Source of the DNA: Pseudomonadota bacterium
GTDB lineage: Bacteria > Pseudomonadota > Gammaproteobacteria > Burkholderiales > Gallionellaceae
Assembly (NCBI GenBank): GCA_021783525.1
Contig: JAJXTT010000056.1
Location: forward strand, 1-8,501
DNA: 8,501 nucleotides
Reading direction: 5' to 3'
The notes beneath the pieces are model-generated. The model saw only the letters and a list, made by a program, of their open reading frames with translations, did no database searches and was not told where the DNA came from. Made by a program: the position numbers and the translations under genes. Position 1 is the first letter of the stretch. Every line of letters begins with the position of its first letter. Positions 5,761-8,501 of this stretch are shown piece after piece.

Positions 5761-6465
5761 ATGTCTGTCAAAGCTGAAGTCGATGAATCGGCGATCACCG
5801 CTGCCGGTAATACGATTTACGTCTATGAGGCGCCGGTGCGCGCGTGGCACTGGATCAACGTGTTGTGCATCGTGACGCTGGCGATCACCGGCTGGTTCAT
5901 CGCCAGTCCCTTGCCCAGCGTGGGGGGCGAGGCGAGCGATCATTTCCTGATGGGATATATCCGTTTCGGGCACTTCGCGGCCGGGTACATCTTCGCCATC
6001 GGATTATTGGTGCGCCTGTACTGGGCATTTGCGGGCAACCACCATGCGAAGCAGCTGTTCATGCTGCCGGTCACGGACAAGGAATGGTGGTCCGGTTTGT
6101 TGCAGGAGTTGCGCTGGTACATGTTCATCGAGAAATACCCGAAAAAATATGTGGGGCACAACCCGCTCGGCCACTTGTTCATGTTCTTTGCGATCACGCT
6201 GGGCGGCACGTTCATGATTGTGACGGGCTTTGCGCTGTATGGCGAGGGCGCGCAAGCGGGCAGCTGGTCGAACGTGCTGTTCACCAGCTGGGTGATCCCG
6301 CTGTTCGGGCAAAGCCAGAGCGTGCATTCCTGGCACCACCTGCTTGCCTGGGGCATCGTGTGTTTCGTGATCCTGCATGTCTATACCGCGATCCGCGAGG
6401 ACATGATGTCGCGCCAGACCATGATCAGCGCGATCATCGACGGCAAGCGCACGTTCCGTGAGTAA
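5761..6465 (+). CDS. cybH: Ni/Fe-hydrogenase b-type cytochrome subunit
   Basis: This is the membrane di-heme cytochrome b (HyaC/HoxZ/HupC), 234 residues. It anchors the hydrogenase and hands electrons from the small-subunit distal cluster to the quinone pool. Four hydrophobic segments are visible at about 30-50, 70-91, 138-160 and 190-210. Candidate heme ligands are H30 (RAWHWIN), H71 (RFGHFAAGY), H192 or H193 (SWHHLLAW) and H206 (LHVYTAIRED), in keeping with the family. The conserved N-terminal YVYEAPVRAWHWIN is intact, and length is normal for the family. The ATG at 5761 follows GAAAGGAGA at good spacing. It belongs with the two subunit genes but is separated from them by 179 bp of repeats, unlike the 2-nt gap between those subunits. 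A terminator follows about 200 bp after the stop. Confidence 0.97.
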   Translation: MSVKAEVDESAITAAGNTIYVYEAPVRAWHWINVLCIVTLAITGWFIASPLPSVGGEASDHFLMGYIRFGHFAAGYIFAIGLLVRLYWAFAGNHHAKQLFMLPVTDKEWWSGLLQELRWYMFIEKYPKKYVGHNPLGHLFMFFAITLGGTFMIVTGFALYGEGAQAGSWSNVLFTSWVIPLFGQSQSVHSWHHLLAWGIVCFVILHVYTAIREDMMSRQTMISAIIDGKRTFRE

Positions 6466-6532
6466 GAGTTCCGCCTCCCCGCGTAATGATTCATCAATGT
6501 TGAATCCGGATAGTTCATCTGAGCTGAACCAG

Positions 6533-6634
6533 CTCCTTCCCCCTTGCAGGGGGAAGGTTGGGATGGGGGTAGAGTCGTTGAACTCCGGTATTTCTACCCC
6601 CTCCCTAGCCCTCCCCCTGCAAGGGGGAGGGAAC
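6533..6634. repeat. Long inverted repeat with nested palindromes
   Basis: The left arm (6533-6573) and right arm (6593-6634) are nearly identical in inverted orientation, with a central 19 nt. Each arm contains its own palindrome: CCCCCTTGCAGGGGG on the left, CCCCCTGCAAGGGGG on the right. The inner ends read GGGGGTAGA and TCTACCCCC. The structure resembles a non-coding MITE- or REP-like element of proteobacterial intergenic DNA. The open frame running through it has no protein-like character here. Confidence 0.8.
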
Positions 6635-6666
6635 AAAGGGCCTAGTGAGCAATCTGGGTCCAAAGC

Positions 6667-6695
6667 AAACGCGGGCAAAAGCCCGCGTTTTTTTT
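6667..6695 (+). terminator. Strong intrinsic terminator after the hydrogenase structural genes
   Basis: AAACGCGGGC (6667-6676) pairs perfectly with GCCCGCGTTT (6681-6690) around an AAAA loop, and the T run covers 6688-6695 (8 T). This is a textbook rho-independent terminator on the plus strand. It is placed to end the small subunit - large subunit - cytochrome b transcript, and it lies only 20 bp before the GTG of the HigA-like gene. Confidence 0.9.
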
Positions 6696-6715
6696 GGGCC
6701 GCACCGCGCACGCCA

Positions 6716-6976
6716 GTGCATCCCGGGCATTTCCTCGATACGCGCTACCTGCAACCCGGCCACATCTCGCAGGAAGCGCTGGCCGCGGCGCTCGGCATCT
6801 CGCGCCGCCGCATCAACGAACTGGTGCGTGGCAAGCGCGTGATCACTCCCGATACAGCCGTGCGCCTGGCCCTGCATTTCGGCACGGACGTGGCGTTCTG
6901 GCTGGAACTGCAGTTCGCCTGGGACCTGCATCAGGCACAGCAGATGTACTACAAACAGGTCAAGACAGTTCCATAG
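6716..6976 (+). CDS. HigA-family / XRE helix-turn-helix protein, no toxin partner visible
   Basis: This is a small DNA-binding protein of 86 residues from GTG 6716. The sequence matches the HigA antitoxin pattern by eye: HPGHFL at the start, a helix-turn-helix (about 18-37, SQEALAAALGISRRRINELV), GKRVITPDTAVRLALHFG, then FWLELQ and DLHQAQQ. Such proteins usually repress their own operon and neutralise a HigB RNase, but HigB normally sits just upstream, and here upstream is only the repeat and terminator. The frame is open back to a GTG at 6458, but that part translates the repeat and terminator, so I reject the longer start. Residues RTP before the first HPG also look HigA-like, so the true N-terminus may have been displaced. 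The start has no clear ribosome site, and a promoter could hardly fit between the terminator and the GTG. It may be a remnant, a weakly expressed regulator, or part of an attenuated transcript. Confidence 0.7.
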   Translation: MHPGHFLDTRYLQPGHISQEALAAALGISRRRINELVRGKRVITPDTAVRLALHFGTDVAFWLELQFAWDLHQAQQMYYKQVKTVP

Positions 6977-7076
6977 CAACCATCAATTGCAAGGCTAATG
7001 TCCACAATGAATTTGTCGGATTAGTCGGCAGCTCTCTAATTGACTAATTATCAAGAATATTATGTTTTTCGGTGGT

Positions 7077-7092
7077 TGGCATGACTCGTGCT
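7077..7092 (+). promoter_or_regulatory. Sigma-54-type promoter candidate for the maturation genes
   Basis: The sequence reads TGGCATG, ACTC, GTGCT. The -24 element matches TGGCACG at 6 of 7, spacing is exact, and the -12 element keeps the essential GC with one mismatch (GTGC for TTGC). Transcription would begin near 7103, about 20 nt before the ATG at 7124. The upstream 60 bp is AT-rich and includes TATCAAGAATATTA (from 7049), a near match to an IHF site, in a position useful for DNA bending. Confidence 0.5.
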
Positions 7093-7123
7093 GTAACGGG
7101 TGTGGTAACACCGGGGAGAAGAA

Positions 7124-7735
7124 ATGAAGAAGACTGAGCTGTTGGTATTGGGCATCGGCAACATCCTGTGGGCGGACGAGGGGTTCGGCGTGCGCTGCGT
7201 GGAAGCGCTGAACGCCGCCTGGCAATTCGGCGACGACGTGACCGTGCTGGATGGCGGTACGCAGGGTTTGTACCTGCTGCCGTTCCTGGAAGAGGCGCGG
7301 CGCCTGATCGTGTTCGACGCCGTGGATTACGGCATGCAGCCGGGCGAGATGGTAATTGCGAAAGACGAGGAAGTTCCGCGTTTTATGGGCGCAAAAAAAA
7401 TGAGTTTGCACCAGACCGGCTTTCAAGAAGTCATTGCATGTGCCTCACTGGTCAACAAATTGCCGGAAACTATGATTTTGATCGGTGTGCAGCCGGAACA
7501 GCTGGAAGATTTTGGCGGTAGCCTGCGCGGTGTGGTCAAGGCGCAGATCCCGCTTGCATTAAGCATAGCGATTGCGCAAATCGAACAATGGTCAATACCG
7601 TATATATCTCGCAATGAGGAGCAGACCGAACGCCTTCAGCAGGTATTGGATATAGGGCGTTATGAAGCAGGACGTCCCTCTACCGAGACAGCTTGTCGTG
7701 TGGGTGATGAGCGCTTCTTAGTGCTTCCGGCTTAA
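7124..7735 (+). CDS. hyaD: HyaD/HybD-type hydrogenase maturation endopeptidase
   Basis: This cytoplasmic protease (HyaD/HoxM/HupD), 203 residues, removes the 15-residue C-terminal tail of the large subunit once nickel is inserted. The N-terminal signature LGIGNILWADEGFGVR is intact. E19, D65 (LIVFDAVD) and H96 (SLHQTGF) correspond to the nickel-sensing ligands E16, D62 and H93 of E. coli HybD with a constant offset of 3. The ATG at 7124 follows GGGGAGAAGAA. The gene is compositionally split: up to about 7380 it is GC-rich (40 of 60 in 7201-7260), after that AT-richer (25 of 60 in 7561-7620). The change falls beside a run of eight A at 7393-7400 that encodes part of AKKM. The C-terminal 40 residues are less conserved-looking. 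The gene sits 9 nt before the next one and probably heads the maturation unit. Confidence 0.96.
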   Translation: MKKTELLVLGIGNILWADEGFGVRCVEALNAAWQFGDDVTVLDGGTQGLYLLPFLEEARRLIVFDAVDYGMQPGEMVIAKDEEVPRFMGAKKMSLHQTGFQEVIACASLVNKLPETMILIGVQPEQLEDFGGSLRGVVKAQIPLALSIAIAQIEQWSIPYISRNEEQTERLQQVLDIGRYEAGRPSTETACRVGDERFLVLPA

Positions 7736-7744
7736 GGGGGCTTC

Positions 7745-8047
7745 ATGTGTATAGGAATTCCAATGCAGGTGGTGGAAGTCAAAGAAGATTACGCAATCTG
7801 TGAGGGGCGTTATGGTCGGCAGATGATAGAAACTTGGCTATTAGGCAAGGTTCAGGCTGGGCAGTGGCTACTAACATTCATGAATTCAGGGCGGGAGATC
7901 ATTGATGAAGAAAGAGCAGTATTAGTAAATGCTGCACTGGATGGTCTGCAAGCAATATCCGATGGTATGGAAGTCGATCTGGATCATTACTTTTCCGATC
8001 TGATCAATCGAGAACCCATGTTGCCAGATTTTTTGAGAAAGGAATGA
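7745..8047 (+). CDS. hupF: HypC/HybG/HupF-family hydrogenase chaperone, HupF/HoxL type
   Basis: This small chaperone (100 residues) acts in assembly of the large-subunit active site. The N-terminus MCIGIPMQVVEV carries C2, the cysteine that HypC-type proteins use after removal of the first methionine to carry the Fe(CN)2CO moiety and hold the large-subunit precursor. Compared by eye with HypC (GQWVLVHVGFA), the aligned stretch here is GQWLLTFMNSG, so the conserved HypC histidine is replaced by F45. That, the longer C-terminus and the position directly after hyaD fit the HupF/HoxL subgroup, which helps assembly of uptake hydrogenases under oxygen. A general HypC would be expected in a separate hyp cluster. 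The ribosome site AAGGGGG overlaps the stop of hyaD, 4 nt before the ATG. The gene is AT-richer than the structural genes. Confidence 0.93.
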   Translation: MCIGIPMQVVEVKEDYAICEGRYGRQMIETWLLGKVQAGQWLLTFMNSGREIIDEERAVLVNAALDGLQAISDGMEVDLDHYFSDLINREPMLPDFLRKE

Positions 8048-8050
8048 GAC

Positions 8051-8501
8051 ATGAATGAAACGGTAGAGTTTTCAGCAACGCGCACGGCAGAGATCAACGA
8101 AAGTTTTAGCCAATTGCTGGAACGTTTGCAAAAGCAAAGCCAGATTGATTTGCTTGGTGAAACTGCGTTTGAGACATTTATTGCCGAAGCAGGCGACGGC
8201 ATGGTGCTATTCACGCAGGAGCCTGACCAGCAACCGGAAACCTGGGATGTGGCGGTGATCCTGCCCGAAGTGCTGAAGCTGACCGGCAACCGTTTGCGCG
8301 CAGCGATCATTTCGCCTGAGCTGGCGCGCAAGGAAAAGGATCGCTACGGTGTCACCCGCTGGCCGTCGCTGGTGTTCGTACGCGACGGCGGTTACGTCGG
8401 CGTGATTGGGGGCATGCGCAACTGGGATGAATATGCGCGCGAGATTGCGGAGTTGCTGGAAAAGCCGGTTGGGCGTGCGCCGTCGATCGGCATCCCGGTG
8501 A
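8051..8501 (+). CDS. hyaE: HyaE/HoxO-type hydrogenase expression protein (3' end outside window)
   Basis: The frame is open from the ATG at 8051 to the window end, giving 150 residues. The pattern RYGVTRWPSLVFVRDGGYVGVIGGMRNWDEY (about 98-128) is typical of the HyaE/HupG/HoxO family, which has a thioredoxin-like fold without the redox CxxC. No cysteine occurs in the visible sequence, in line with that. Known family members bind the Tat signal-bearing small subunit before export, so a proofreading or protective role for the small subunit is likely. The start is 3 nt after the hupF stop, with AAAGGA (8037-8042) inside hupF, so translation is probably coupled. The length already reaches that of known members, so the stop should lie soon after the window. 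Base composition rises back to GC-rich after about 8190. Next genes would be expected to be HyaF/HoxQ and a rubredoxin, if the usual order holds. Confidence 0.92.
   Translation, partial: MNETVEFSATRTAEINESFSQLLERLQKQSQIDLLGETAFETFIAEAGDGMVLFTQEPDQQPETWDVAVILPEVLKLTGNRLRAAIISPELARKEKDRYGVTRWPSLVFVRDGGYVGVIGGMRNWDEYAREIAELLEKPVGRAPSIGIPV

Noticed and set aside
6458..6715. N-terminal extension of the HigA-like protein from the GTG at 6458
   Set aside because: It would translate a nested palindromic repeat and a full intrinsic terminator, and the amino acids are low-complexity repeat products.
7393..7400. Run of eight A in hyaD as a programmed slippage or phase-variation site
   Set aside because: The frame is intact on both sides and encodes AKKM before the conserved SLHQTG. 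No alternative product or downstream structure suggests programmed frameshifting.

Overview
The window carries the structural genes and first maturation genes of an oxygen-tolerant, membrane-bound [NiFe] hydrogenase of the Knallgas type (group 1d; HoxKGZ / HyaABC-like), beside a divergently transcribed chemoreceptor with a c-type heme motif. Gene content and order (small subunit, large subunit, cytochrome b, HyaD-type protease, HupF/HoxL-type chaperone, HyaE/HoxO-type chaperone) and the kinds of intergenic repeat suggest a Betaproteobacterium, possibly of the Gallionellaceae/Nitrosomonadales type. That assignment is an inference from protein style only.

Layout. 1-298 (+): C-terminal end of a calcineurin-like metallophosphoesterase, cut by the window edge. 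299-470: convergent gap with a stem-loop terminator and a 26-nt dispersed repeat. 471-2084 (-): methyl-accepting chemotaxis protein whose periplasmic domain contains CxxCH. 2094-2633: 540-bp divergent control region with a sigma-54-like promoter about 90 bp before the hydrogenase small subunit. 2634-6465 (+): small subunit, large subunit and cytochrome b; a 179-bp gap full of inverted repeats separates large subunit and cytochrome b. 6466-6715: a long inverted repeat and a strong intrinsic terminator. 6716-6976: a HigA/XRE-type helix-turn-helix protein with no visible toxin partner. 6977-7123: AT-rich gap with a second sigma-54-like promoter. 7124-8501: protease, HupF-like chaperone and HyaE-like chaperone (open at the window edge).

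How it works together. The small subunit (Tat-exported, three Fe-S clusters) and the large subunit (NiFe(CN)2CO site, C-terminal extension removed by the protease) form the periplasmic H2-oxidising heterodimer. The C-terminal helix of the small subunit and the di-heme cytochrome b anchor it and pass electrons to quinone. HyaD cleaves the large-subunit tail, the HupF-like protein probably protects the large subunit during assembly in air, and the HyaE-like protein probably chaperones the Tat-borne small subunit. The terminator after cytochrome b and the second promoter candidate suggest two transcription units, structural and maturation, possibly both under sigma-54 control.

Most of the window is a recognisable system. 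The parts worth most attention are the heme-motif chemoreceptor facing the hydrogenase promoter, the two sigma-54 candidates, the orphan HigA-like gene just behind a terminator, the repeats inserted between operon genes, and abrupt base-composition changes inside the large-subunit and protease genes.
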